From Sulfuricurvum sp. (GTDB lineage Bacteria > Campylobacterota > Campylobacteria > Campylobacterales > Sulfurimonadaceae), in NCBI GenBank assembly GCA_020721585.1, contig DYMK01000007.1, forward strand, positions 24,481 to 88,480: a stretch of DNA of 64,000 nt, in the 5' to 3' direction. Of this stretch, positions 29,501 through 36,956 are shown piece after piece (position 1 is the first letter of the stretch; each line of letters opens with the position of its first letter). Made by a program: the position numbers and the translations under genes. The notes under the pieces were generated by a model. It was not told the origin of the DNA and ran no database searches. It was given only the letters and a program-made list of their open reading frames with translations.

Positions 29501-30018
29501 GCGGAAAAAGTGAATTGCTCTTAACCCTCCTTGAACCCATTTTAGCCCGTGGAGAAAAGGTGCTTATCTTTACTCAGTATGTGGAAATGTTAGCCATTTT
29601 GACCCAGATTATTGAGACCAAATTTTTGATCGAACCCCTCACCTTTGAGGGGTCTATGGCGACCAAAGCACGCGAATCGGTGGTGGATGCGTTCCAGAAT
29701 GATCCTAAAAAATCGATTTTGATCCTCTCTCTTAAAGCCGGAGGGGTGGGGCTTAATCTCACCCAAGCTGCCAATGTTATCCACTACGATTTATGGTTTA
29801 ACCCCGCAGTGGAGAATCAAGCGACCGATAGAGCGTTTCGGATTGGGCAAAAAAATAATGTCTTTGTCTACCGTTTTATCACCAAAAACAGTTTTGAAGA
29901 GAAAATTGATGCGATGATTAAAGCCAAAACGGCAATGGGGGAGATGAGTGTGAGTGTCGGAGAGACTGCATTGGCATCGTTAAGTAATGAGGAACTTCAC
30001 CATCTTTTTACCCGCTAA
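26542..30018 (+). CDS. SWIM zinc-finger SNF2-family helicase/ATPase (copy 2)
   Basis: 1158-residue Swi2/Snf2 translocase of the same architecture as the protein at 2.2 kb. SWIM finger near 131-142 ('CSCPDYENPCKH'); a long variable middle; the motor in the last ~480 residues, with motif I 'DDMGLGKTIQT' near 722, DEAQ near 815, 'LSGTPVENS', and 'QATDRAFRIGQ' near 1092. It is less AT-rich than copy 1 and diverged outside the motor, so the two are old paralogues rather than a recent duplication. Its last ~50 codons are found again 2.76 kb downstream as an orphan fragment. The role is probably remodelling of DNA-bound proteins; no partner nuclease is adjacent. Confidence 0.92.
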   Translation: MAKVKQHYGLTPWGKAFYERLVAVYDDEGRLTRGKTYFTKGSVQSLNLQGSMIHAKVKGSGGSVYRVSVAFEPFDAATQPRLIERIKGDALLQSALLNGTLPETLIQWCESEKIDLFTTTTQQDNETDSLCSCPDYENPCKHIFAVLLALSTEIDHNPLLLFSLHGLDLSVELESLGGNEIPPPIVFVPWESTTCEQPLEILHHENAFLLIDSLLLENPSFAPIDYKAVMREFYKAHTKSLPHIIAPIVTEEKEQLERFFKDARCECKLDEVWQNGSIRISHPLLKQQPHILQLLAPYMTKQTQEGCLVSVLSFVTLFLSFHSDEGDGAAYRYYHALSQTLYLLLHANAFIPTVVKDHERPRFFIGWIPLLTPASVREQIQRLACYATPFVRLGNHEAFANGYSGTLLFLSKAMGEYVYEMNFMHKRLFMNPPPISQSFFQGRPFVQKEGGKSHTDRAVYNYFSVFSLALNPYPLTLTLDKGEEDHAYGIALRVHDDQTQTTHYLCDALKQGKFQGLLKLLALLRNFLAEIELLTLHPRVLLEGERFETFIKESSPLLSSLGISVILPRELRHLLKPRLAMRVRAKKSPTNFLTLDKVLEYDWTIAIGDTHITLEEFQSLVEHQSELVLFRDSYISISPEELKALFARAKKTPKLSRFDLIRGKFEGNVLLDTELEDFFDTLFRLQNLPISPNLKATLRPYQIRGVQWCISNLLSGFGIILADDMGLGKTIQTIATLLYLYEQGEVKGETLIVVPTSLLPNWENELGKFAPSLSVELYYGIGRILGNAQIILTTYDIFRRDEKLFSSKKIEILVIDEAQRIKNPTTQAAMALKGFKSKFRIALSGTPVENSLTELWSIFDFALPEYLKDLGSFVTSYVRPIEMDHDHTVAKNLKALTAPFMLRRLKTDKTIIDDLPDKIVVDEYATLLPDQAALYQSVVEGAMKQLDHASESKNRAGLIFKLITELKQICNHPRNYDKTSPTDSALSGKSELLLTLLEPILARGEKVLIFTQYVEMLAILTQIIETKFLIEPLTFEGSMATKARESVVDAFQNDPKKSILILSLKAGGVGLNLTQAANVIHYDLWFNPAVENQATDRAFRIGQKNNVFVYRFITKNSFEEKIDAMIKAKTAMGEMSVSVGETALASLSNEELHHLFTR
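29872..29969. repeat. 98-bp direct repeat, upstream copy (inside the helicase 3' end)
   Basis: Identical to 32632-32729 except at 29883 (C here, A there; a synonymous change). Copies are exactly 2760 bases apart and bracket the lipoprotein, transposase remnant and DUF3883 gene. Confidence 0.9.
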
Positions 30019-30102
30019 GGGGCAATTTTGGGTAGTATATGGATCATATATGACCCAAAGGAGAAGCATTAAGGGGCGTTTGGCTTCGTTGCCCTATCTT
30101 TG

Positions 30103-30108
30103 TATAAT
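30103..30108 (+). promoter_or_regulatory. -10 box for the lipoprotein gene
   Basis: TATAAT 28 bases upstream of the lipoprotein start codon. Confidence 0.5.
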
Positions 30109-30136
30109 TGCCCCAATGTTATATAAGGAGTCGATG

Positions 30137-30706
30137 ATGAAACAAGGGTATCTTTTGGCCTTGGTGACCATGATGGTCATGACAGGGTGTGCGTACAAAA
30201 ATGAGGCGATTGAACTCTCTTCGTACAAGGGGCAATATGTGGGGAGAACGACACAGGATAAAACCCCTATCGCCCTTATCTCTGTCACCGATGTGCGACC
30301 TAATCCGATGTATGTGGGGTATGTCGTTTCTGATAATGTCGCCACGGCGAAGCTGTACAGTTATGTCAATTTTGCTGATCGGTATAAAGAGGCCCTCAAT
30401 CGGGCGTTGCAAGCGGCCCGTTTTACGATGGTTCAAAAGCCAAGCGATACCACGACCCTGCTAACCGTCGCGATCAAAGAGATTCACCTTACCTACAATG
30501 ACACCAAAAAATTGGATGAAAATCTCCATGGAAAAGTGGTCGTGGAAGTAACGGTGAAAAAAGGGGAAAAAAGCCTCATCCGAACCTTCACCCAAGAGCA
30601 GGGGAAATGGATCAAACCCTCCTACACGTCCAAAGACATCGAACCGTTTTTAGATACCCTCTTTGTCGACAATATCAACCAAATTGTTACCAAATTGGCG
30701 GAATAG
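30137..30706 (+). CDS. Putative outer-membrane lipoprotein (YajG-like)
   Basis: 189 residues from an ATG six bases after AAGGAG; a longer frame back into the helicase gene is not supported. The signal peptide ends in a lipobox (VMTGC), so it is lipid-modified at that Cys. The mature part ('LISVTDVRPNP', 'YKEALNRALQAARFTMV', 'TLLTVAIKEIHLTY', 'KVVVEVTVKKG', and a C-terminal 'LDTLFVDNINQIVTKLAE') has the order of strands and helices seen in the YajG family of small lipoproteins, but the match is by pattern only. It has its own TATAAT and lies within the segment bounded by the 98-bp repeats. Confidence 0.7.
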   Translation: MKQGYLLALVTMMVMTGCAYKNEAIELSSYKGQYVGRTTQDKTPIALISVTDVRPNPMYVGYVVSDNVATAKLYSYVNFADRYKEALNRALQAARFTMVQKPSDTTTLLTVAIKEIHLTYNDTKKLDENLHGKVVVEVTVKKGEKSLIRTFTQEQGKWIKPSYTSKDIEPFLDTLFVDNINQIVTKLAE

Positions 30707-30711
30707 TTAGG

Positions 30712-30730
30712 GTAGCTATCTGTCCCTTTT
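30712..30730. repeat. Left end of a possible decayed mobile element
   Basis: GTAGCTATCTGTCCCTTTT. The reverse complement of 32601-32617 reads GTAGCCTGTCCCCTTTT, so the two form an imperfect inverted pair (three-base gap) around the transposase remnant and the DUF3883 gene. Confidence 0.4.
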
Positions 30731-30946
30731 TTTCCTTTTTTCCTTGAGACGGTCAATCAGATCGCGTGTTGTTTGAAGATTGTACACCGCCTTGGCAATA
30801 AACGCTCTGGCAATCTCCTTACGGTGCTTCGGAGGATTGGTGATTTTTACTTCTGAAACGTAAAGCTCTATTTGTGCAAGCTCAAGAATTCGCATCAGCT
30901 TCTCTTCTCTTCTTGAAGCACTGGGAAAAGAGTTACGTTGAAATTT
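30716..30946 (-). pseudogene. Transposase N-terminal fragment (IS1182/ISNCY-like), truncated
   Basis: On the minus strand a stop-free stretch encodes 'SRREEKLMRILELAQIELYV' and, further on, 'NPPKHRKEIARAFIAKAVYNL', then 'TTRDLIDRLK' before a low-complexity Lys/Arg tail and TAG at 30718-30716. This is the characteristic N-terminal block of DDE transposases of the IS1182/ISNCY type; the normal continuation (an LRR.CG motif and the catalytic domain) is missing. An ATG at 30895 would give 59 residues, but homology extends upstream to about 30946. An in-frame stop lies a little further upstream. It marks past insertion-sequence activity at the island edge. Confidence 0.65.
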
Positions 30947-31020
30947 AAGATTTTAAGCCACATTTTTGAAAGAGAGGGTACACTTTTTGTCATAGAGTTT
31001 CTTGTGTCTTGGTTGTTTTT

Positions 31021-31162
31021 TGTTGTAAAGAAATTTTACCTAAAACATCAAGAAACTCGGCTTTAATGAGCTTTTTTTTAAACTTCCAATAGCCTTAAAT
31101 TAGAGGATGGATTTGGAGATTTGAAAGAGGCTCGATATTATTGATTTATTAAAAGGAAAAAT
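31021..31162. other. AT-rich spacer before the DUF3883 gene
   Basis: Together with 30947-31020 this is gene-free. It holds a run of eight Ts after a weak GCT/AGC hairpin near 31056-31078, and the ribosome site AAAAGGA just before the ATG at 31163. I see no clear -10 box or coding frame. Confidence 0.4.
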
Positions 31163-32509
31163 ATGTCACGTTATATGCTATCAGACGCAGTAAATTTAGA
31201 AATCTATAACAAATTTTTAGAGTTTAAGAAGGTTTTTTTTGAAGATGGTGTGTCAATATTTAATAAAAACCTAAAATTATTTGATAATGATGAAGTTTTT
31301 CAAGAATATGAAGACAGAATAATTAAGAATTATGATGATTCTAAACGCCCAAATCTCGTCAAATATATAGAACAATTATCATCCGCTAACGAAAAAGTAA
31401 GACATTTTTTTGCGAATTTAATATGGCTATATAACTATCCAATATATGATAAAAAAAATGAAACAAAGATAAAGACAATTGAAATTTATTTAGACAAATA
31501 TTATGATGAAACTAGCGTAAAAGAGTCTTTACCAAAACATGGAATAGCTTCATATGGACGTTTATCACAGTATTTATACTTTGATATTAATTTTATATAT
31601 TTTTTCACGAAAGAATATATAAGACAAAAAAACAATCCAAATGAAATAATCAATAGTATCAATTTATACGATTCGATGAAAAAAATCTCTACAGAACATT
31701 TCAAAGAGATGAATCATTTGGCATCAAAGCATATGTTAAATTATTTGTTTGATCCTGATTATTATGAACCAATTGTTAATACATCATGTAAAAGAAAAAT
31801 CGTTGAGACTTATTATGATGAATATAACGATCAGACGCTTGATAATGATATCTACAAAATACGCAAAGAAACTTTTGGTTTTGAAAACAGCATTTATGGT
31901 GAAATCTGTGGTACACATGCTATATATAAGAGAGCTAATGGGGATCAAATTACAAAAAAAAGAGCTCAGGTTTCAGAAGTTGGAAGTATTGGGTCAAAAA
32001 CCGATTTCGATTTAGATCTTAATCAGAAAACATATGAAGATGATATTTTAGCTGATGTGAAGAAGAAAATAGAAAATGGTATGCGAGCTGAAGAGTTAGT
32101 CTATGAAATAATAAAGCACAATGTCGATAGAAAAATTTTGATCAATAAAATTAGCCAAATATACAAAATTAAAGCATTTGATGTTTTAACGGAAAACATA
32201 GAAAAAGTCATTCATTATTCTAAAAATTATGATCGGTATGCGCCATTTGATTTAATTTCAACTCATAATGATGACATCTTGTATATTGAAGTTAAAAGTA
32301 CTACTGGAAATACTATTTACTTTTCAAAGGCTGAAATTAAATTTGCATATGATCATTTAGAAAATTATGAGGTCGTTATTGTAAAGGGCAATACAATATA
32401 TGAAATAGATATCTATGACACAATAATAGATGTTTATAGCATAATGATTAATAATGAAGTAAATTGGTCATATGAGACTATTAGTTTTAAAATAGATTTT
32501 TTTGAATAA
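31163..32509 (+). CDS. DUF3883 (NO VEIN C-terminal-like) protein, putative restriction-type nuclease
   Basis: 448 residues, strongly AT-rich against its surroundings, so probably acquired. The C-terminal ~150 residues match DUF3883: 'AEELVYEII' (E310/E311), 'APFDLIS' (D363), 'LYIEVKST' (E376, K378) and 'FSKAEIKFA'. This E...D...ExK layout is a PD-(D/E)XK nuclease core with apparently intact active-site residues. The N-terminal ~300 residues are helical, rich in Tyr/Asn/Lys, and unrecognised; 'GIASYGRLSQYLYFDINFIY' is a distinctive block. DUF3883 is frequent in restriction and other defence proteins, so a defence nuclease is the best guess. No methylase or helicase is coupled to it, unless it works with the upstream SNF2 protein. 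Confidence 0.75.
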   Translation: MSRYMLSDAVNLEIYNKFLEFKKVFFEDGVSIFNKNLKLFDNDEVFQEYEDRIIKNYDDSKRPNLVKYIEQLSSANEKVRHFFANLIWLYNYPIYDKKNETKIKTIEIYLDKYYDETSVKESLPKHGIASYGRLSQYLYFDINFIYFFTKEYIRQKNNPNEIINSINLYDSMKKISTEHFKEMNHLASKHMLNYLFDPDYYEPIVNTSCKRKIVETYYDEYNDQTLDNDIYKIRKETFGFENSIYGEICGTHAIYKRANGDQITKKRAQVSEVGSIGSKTDFDLDLNQKTYEDDILADVKKKIENGMRAEELVYEIIKHNVDRKILINKISQIYKIKAFDVLTENIEKVIHYSKNYDRYAPFDLISTHNDDILYIEVKSTTGNTIYFSKAEIKFAYDHLENYEVVIVKGNTIYEIDIYDTIIDVYSIMINNEVNWSYETISFKIDFFE

Positions 32510-32582
32510 AAAAATATGTATTTATTTACTTAAGATAGTGCTCCGTAATATTTGCACGATTATGTTTCATCTCCCAGCTTAC

Positions 32583-32630
32583 AGCCTGTAAGAAAACAAG
32601 AAAAGGGGACAGGCTACTTTTCCCCCTTTT
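32583..32630 (+). terminator. Hairpin with T-rich tail after the DUF3883 gene
   Basis: AGCCTGT (32583-32589) pairs with ACAGGCT (32609-32615) over a 19-base loop, followed by ACTTTTCCCCCTTTTT. It may end the DUF3883 transcript. The right arm is also part of the possible element end at 32601-32617, so the same bases have two readings. Confidence 0.4.
32601..32617. repeat. Right end of a possible decayed mobile element
   Basis: AAAAGGGGACAGGCTAC, the inverted partner of 30712-30730. The sequence is of a type often seen at insertion-sequence ends, but no target duplication was found beside it. Confidence 0.35.
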
Positions 32631-32631
32631 T

Positions 32632-32778
32632 CGTTTTATCACAAAAAACAGTTTTGAAGAGAAAATTGATGCGATGATTAAAGCCAAAACGGCAATGGGG
32701 GAGATGAGTGTGAGTGTCGGAGAGACTGCCTTAGCTTCGCTCAATAACGACGAACTCAAAGCCCTTTTTGTGCGATAG
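32632..32778 (+). pseudogene. Displaced 3' end of a SWIM-SNF2 helicase gene
   Basis: Forty-eight in-frame codons and a TAG, matching the end of the helicase at 26.5-30.0 kb. The first 98 bases (32632-32729) differ at one position. The rest differs mostly at silent sites and by conservative residues (ending 'NNDELKALFVR' against 'SNEELHHLFTR'), so this tail is a diverged allele, not a fresh copy. There is no start or motor domain, so it is a remnant, probably left when foreign DNA recombined into the helicase 3' end. Confidence 0.85.
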
Positions 32779-32837
32779 TCGTTTATCATGGTGCTAAGAC
32801 TCATCTCATAGAGTACTAAACGCCACAAGGAGTGATG

Positions 32838-34262
32838 ATGCGTATTGTATTAACAGGCGCGAATGGGTATATTGGTCGGCGGTTAAAACATCACCTCTTA
32901 CGCAACAAAGAGCATACCCTTCGTCTCATGGTGCGTAATCCCAACAGTCTCTCCCCTTGGGTAATTGGGGAGTGCGAAGTTGTCCAAGCCGATGTGATGC
33001 ACCCTCAAACCCTTGATGCGGCGTTAGCGGGGGTGGATATTGCCTATTATCTTATTCATGGTTTAGCCCATTCCAATTTCAAAGAACTTGATCGTCAAAG
33101 TGCCCAAAACTTTTTGGAGGGGTGTATCCGCCAAAAAGTTTCCACGATTATCTATTTGGGCGGGTTGGGGGACAAAACCACCGGCAGTGAGCATCTCCTC
33201 AGTCGCATCGAAACGGGGGAAATCCTTAGCTCACGTCCCGATAAAGTGCGGTGTTTGTGGTTTCGTGCGGGGGTTATTATCGGCTCGGGGAGCGCGAGTT
33301 TTGAGATTATGCGCCATCTCATCCAAAAGCTTCCGGTCATGATCACCCCCAAATGGGTCACAACGCATATAACCCCCATTGGGGTGGAGGATGTCTTGCG
33401 CTATTTGGTGGAGGGATTGACTCTTGACCTTTCCCACAATACCATCATTGATATAGGGGAAGAGGTGATGAGCTATGGGGAACTTATGGAGCGGGTTTCG
33501 GTGGCGATGGGACTTAAACGCTATTTTATCCCTGTGAATTTTTTTAGCCCCAAATTTTCATCGTATTGGTTGGTGCTGTTTACCCCTGTCCCGTTTTCCA
33601 TCGCACGCTCGTTGATTGAGGGGTTAAAAAGTGATGCCACCATCCAAAATAATCTTCGTCACACCCTTTTTTCGTTTCCCCTCCACTCCCTTGAAGCAGC
33701 AGTCCATACCGCTGAAGCGGAGATTGAGACCAATCAGGTGTTAAGCCGTTGGAGTGATAGCGGGGGGATTGAGGGAGAAGTCGATCATGACCACGATTTG
33801 TCCAATGCGTTGTTTATCGATCGTCGCAGTATCCCCCTTCATGGAGCTTCTCCCGCACAGGTGTACCGAACGTTTTGCGCCATCGGGGGAGACAATGGGT
33901 GGTTTGGGTACGATGGATTGTGGAAACTTCGTGGGTTGATTGATAAACTCTTTCACGGAGTGGGGATCAATCGGGGGCGACGCGATGGAGCAGAGGTGCG
34001 CATCGGAGACAGCGTCGATTTTTGGAAAGTGGTCGATGTGGTGGAAAATGAACGGTTGTTGCTTTTTGCTCAGATGAAACTACCGGGAAAAGCGTGGTTA
34101 GAATTCAAGCTTCATGAGGGACACTTAATCCAAAGTGCCTACTTTTACCCTTATGGGGTGTTGGGAAGACTCTATTGGTATGCGTTGGTTCCCCTTCACG
34201 CCCTTATCTTTACGACGATGGCAAAGACGATTGTGACGCGCGCGTTAGCGCACGACGCTTAA
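32838..34262 (+). CDS. SDR-type NAD(P)-binding protein with DUF2867 C-terminal domain
   Basis: About 474 residues. The N-terminal ~290 are an atypical short-chain dehydrogenase/epimerase: 'VLTGANGYIGRRL' binds NAD(P), followed by 'YLIHGL', 'TIIYLGGLG' and 'WFRAGVIIGSGS'. The C-terminal ~150 residues match DUF2867 ('WFGYDGLWKLRGLIDKLFHGVG', 'RLLLFAQMKLPGKAWLEF'). The fusion is widespread but its substrate is unknown; quinone, lipid or nucleotide-sugar-like ligands have been suggested for related proteins. I chose the ATG at 32838 for its spacing from AAGGAG. Its end overlaps the convergent rhodanese gene by 18 bases. Confidence 0.87.
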   Translation: MRIVLTGANGYIGRRLKHHLLRNKEHTLRLMVRNPNSLSPWVIGECEVVQADVMHPQTLDAALAGVDIAYYLIHGLAHSNFKELDRQSAQNFLEGCIRQKVSTIIYLGGLGDKTTGSEHLLSRIETGEILSSRPDKVRCLWFRAGVIIGSGSASFEIMRHLIQKLPVMITPKWVTTHITPIGVEDVLRYLVEGLTLDLSHNTIIDIGEEVMSYGELMERVSVAMGLKRYFIPVNFFSPKFSSYWLVLFTPVPFSIARSLIEGLKSDATIQNNLRHTLFSFPLHSLEAAVHTAEAEIETNQVLSRWSDSGGIEGEVDHDHDLSNALFIDRRSIPLHGASPAQVYRTFCAIGGDNGWFGYDGLWKLRGLIDKLFHGVGINRGRRDGAEVRIGDSVDFWKVVDVVENERLLLFAQMKLPGKAWLEFKLHEGHLIQSAYFYPYGVLGRLYWYALVPLHALIFTTMAKTIVTRALAHDA

Positions 34263-34700
34263 CCCTGCTGCTTGCCATGCGCTAATCCCCCCCTCCATAT
34301 TAAGGGGGATGATTCCCTCATCGGCTAAAACACGTGCTGCGACCCCACTGCGATTACCACTGTGACAATAAACGACTATTTTTTTCCCTTTGAGGGGGGC
34401 AAGTTGGGGGAGATTTTCCTCTAACACCTGAACGGGGAGAAGAACGGCACCTTGCAGATGACCTTGGGCAAACTCTTCGGGCGTTCGGACATCCAAAACC
34501 GTCATGGTCGGGTTTTGTTGGATCATGAGGGAAGCTGCTTGGGGAGAGATGGAGGTATAGTTAGGGAAAATCCACCCTTTGATGTATGCCACATACACTG
34601 CAACTACGATAATGGCAAGATAATACCCAGCATTAAGCAGATTTTTTTTGGTCATCAAACCCTTTACGCGGGTAAGGTAAAAATTTTGTGTGTTTGCCAT
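34245..34700 (-). CDS. Membrane-anchored rhodanese-domain protein
   Basis: 151 residues. A single N-terminal membrane helix (~20-40, 'NAGYYLAIIVVAVYVAYI') is followed by a rhodanese domain: 'MTVLDVRTPEEFAQGHL', 'VYCHSGNRSGVAARVLADEG' and 'MEGGISAWQAAGL'. The active-site Cys in YCHSGNRS is present, so sulfur transfer (thiosulfate or persulfide) on the periplasmic side is likely. It overlaps the end of the SDR gene on the other strand. Confidence 0.92.
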   Translation of the reverse strand: MANTQNFYLTRVKGLMTKKNLLNAGYYLAIIVVAVYVAYIKGWIFPNYTSISPQAASLMIQQNPTMTVLDVRTPEEFAQGHLQGAVLLPVQVLEENLPQLAPLKGKKIVVYCHSGNRSGVAARVLADEGIIPLNMEGGISAWQAAGLSVVR

Positions 34701-34735
34701 AAAGACACTCCTCTTTTTGTATGTGGTATTGTACC

Positions 34736-34750
34736 CAACCCAATGGGTTG
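34736..34750. repeat. Small palindrome after the TonB receptor gene
   Basis: CAACCC-AAT-GGGTTG, 30 bases past the receptor stop on the minus strand, within the spacer before the rhodanese gene. It could be a 3'-end hairpin, but no T-run follows. Confidence 0.3.
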
Positions 34751-34779
34751 AATAGTGATAATGAAATGCAGTGTGTACC

Positions 34780-36906
34780 TTAAAAAGTAAAGGGTATTCG
34801 CACTACAAATGAAATATCCCGTCCCATCGCCAGAGCGTACCCTTTGTAGGTATCGAGAAAATCGCGATAGTGGGTATTCAATACATTGCTGACTTTAACC
34901 CCAAGTTGTCCTTTTTGGTTTCCGATGACAATGTCTGCAGTGTACCCAAGTCCCCATACGGTATAGCCTGCTGTGTCAGCGGAACCAAAGGGAAATTTGG
35001 TTTTGTCGTTGTATTGGGCAAACGGTTCGTACGCTCCTGCAACGCTTTGCGACGCAGCACTTTTCATGGTGACTGAAAAAGTAGAATTTTCAAACGATCC
35101 TAATGTCCCCACGTTTTGATGAATCGCCAATCGAAGATTATTGGCAGGCATCATGGTGAGTTTACGGTCGTTGGTCGTATCGCGCCCACGGATAAGCTCA
35201 AATCCCCCCTCAAAGCGGGTCATATCGGTGAGGAACGTATCGAATGAAAACTCTATCCCCTCCATGATCGCGTTGGTTTGTTCATTTCGCATATTGGGGA
35301 GGGTTCCTGTCCATGTACCTGTATTGGCGAGATAAATATAGTCATTTATGATCGTATGATAGACGCTTAGTGAGGCTTTCGTTTTGGTATCTTTGTACCG
35401 TAATGCAAGATCTCCGCCTAAGGTTTTTTCCGCATTGAGATTGGGATTTCCCAGTTGATACGCTTGTACCCCTCCATGAATCCCACCCGCGTAGAGTTCA
35501 AAAATACTTGGGGTTCTAAAGCCTCGTGCGATATTCCCCGCAATATTCCAGTGAGGGGTAAGGCGGTAGGTTGATCCAAGAGAGCCGCTAAAACCTGAAA
35601 ACGTTTGGCTGTTATTGGTAGCATTGAAAATTCCAGTACTAACAAAGGGGGTATTGATTCCATTCGTGGGGGCGGTGATGGTTTTCGTGTCATAGCGTAA
35701 TCCTGTTTGGAAAATCCATTTTTCATAGTCAGCTTCTTCAAATATATAAAGTGCAGATCCTTTTTCACTAGCAGTTGGGGCAAGTTTTCCTTCGATGAGG
35801 GTTTGGTCTTTATCAAATCCCTCAATTCCTATCTCTCCTTCAAAATCCCCTATCTTTGGATGTTCAAGTGCCAAACGCCCATCGAGTCGATCCGTTTGAA
35901 TATTGAGGTAATCGGCGGTTCCTTGTTTTGTTTCCATTATTTCGTAGGGGGTATTGGTCGCTGCTTCACGTTGGTTTAGGGTTCGAGAAAGGGTGGGTTT
36001 GAGTATCCAATCCCCAAGCAAAAATTCCCCTTTAAGCTGTGTTTCATTGTTGGTGAGTTTTTGTCCAGCGGAGGCAACAGCGGTAAAATTAGGAGCTGTC
36101 GTGTGTCCTAAATAGTTTTGAAAACTTTGCCAGTAGATATGTTGGAGGGAGACTTTTCCCCAATTGTCCGTGTACCCAATAGCCGCAAGTGCGGAAGTGG
36201 TCTCAAAGTTTGTGTAGGGGAGTTCTCCCGCAAAACGGGGGTTACTACCTGTTGGTTCCCCCTTTTCCCATGTGTCGGCATTTGGGGTGCTGAAATTCCC
36301 CGCTTTGCGTTTCATGATAGCGGCATTAACCCCAAGTTTTCCGTGCGCTGCTTGGATTTTAGCCCCTCCCATGCGCTCTTCATTATTCGTATGATATTCC
36401 CCCGTAACTTCACCCTTGAGGATGCTTTTTCCAACGGGTGCTGTGAGTATTTCAGGGGAGAGGATATTAACCACTCCCCCCAACGCGTCGGAGCCGTATA
36501 ATACCCCCTGCGCCCCACGGACGACTTCGATACGATCGGCGATAAAGGGATCGCTATTAACGACATGACGAATACCGTAGGTTTGTGAATCGGTGGCACT
36601 GCCGTTGGAGAGAACTTTGACCCGCTCACCGGTCATACCGCGAATAACCGGTTTGCCCGCTTGTGTTCCGGTGGAGATGGTATTGACCCCAGTAATCTCT
36701 TCGAGAATTCCCCCTAAGGACGCAGTGGCTTTAAGGGCTTTTTCTTTCCCATCGAGTATGTCGATTTGATTGGGAACATCAAAGGTCGTGTGGTCATGGA
36801 CGGGAGAGGCTGAGATAACGATAGGCTCCATAAAAATCTTTTCAGAGGTCGTATCATTGGCAATTAACGCGGTAGCTGCTAGAGTAGAAAGTACTAATTT
36901 TTGCAT
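34780..36906 (-). CDS. TonB-dependent outer-membrane receptor
   Basis: 708-residue outer-membrane active transporter. A signal peptide (~1-16) is followed by a TonB-box-like 'EPIVISAS' at ~27-34. The plug domain (~40-150) includes 'GERVKVLSNG' and 'RIEVVRGAQGVLYGSDALGGVVNI'. The rest is the 22-strand barrel, ending in a terminal Phe ('FVVRIPFTF'). The plug's 'RVKVLSNG' and the adjacent His/Cys-rich small protein suggest a metal such as zinc, but ligand assignment by sequence is unsafe. No TonB/ExbBD or ABC partner is nearby. Transcribed after the small protein gene. Confidence 0.92.
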   Translation of the reverse strand: MQKLVLSTLAATALIANDTTSEKIFMEPIVISASPVHDHTTFDVPNQIDILDGKEKALKATASLGGILEEITGVNTISTGTQAGKPVIRGMTGERVKVLSNGSATDSQTYGIRHVVNSDPFIADRIEVVRGAQGVLYGSDALGGVVNILSPEILTAPVGKSILKGEVTGEYHTNNEERMGGAKIQAAHGKLGVNAAIMKRKAGNFSTPNADTWEKGEPTGSNPRFAGELPYTNFETTSALAAIGYTDNWGKVSLQHIYWQSFQNYLGHTTAPNFTAVASAGQKLTNNETQLKGEFLLGDWILKPTLSRTLNQREAATNTPYEIMETKQGTADYLNIQTDRLDGRLALEHPKIGDFEGEIGIEGFDKDQTLIEGKLAPTASEKGSALYIFEEADYEKWIFQTGLRYDTKTITAPTNGINTPFVSTGIFNATNNSQTFSGFSGSLGSTYRLTPHWNIAGNIARGFRTPSIFELYAGGIHGGVQAYQLGNPNLNAEKTLGGDLALRYKDTKTKASLSVYHTIINDYIYLANTGTWTGTLPNMRNEQTNAIMEGIEFSFDTFLTDMTRFEGGFELIRGRDTTNDRKLTMMPANNLRLAIHQNVGTLGSFENSTFSVTMKSAASQSVAGAYEPFAQYNDKTKFPFGSADTAGYTVWGLGYTADIVIGNQKGQLGVKVSNVLNTHYRDFLDTYKGYALAMGRDISFVVRIPFTF

Positions 36907-36956
36907 AGAAATATCCTAATTTTTTTATTAAAATTGTGTAAGTTAATGAAAAAGAA

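Noticed and set aside
29987..30136. Longer N-terminus for the lipoprotein gene reaching into the helicase gene
   Set aside because: It would remove the signal peptide from the N-terminus; AAGGAG and the lipobox fix the start at about 30137.
36920..36956. Possible Fur box between the small His-Cys gene and the TonB receptor
   Set aside because: AT-rich, with only a loose match to the Fur consensus, and it lies inside an operon rather than at its promoter.
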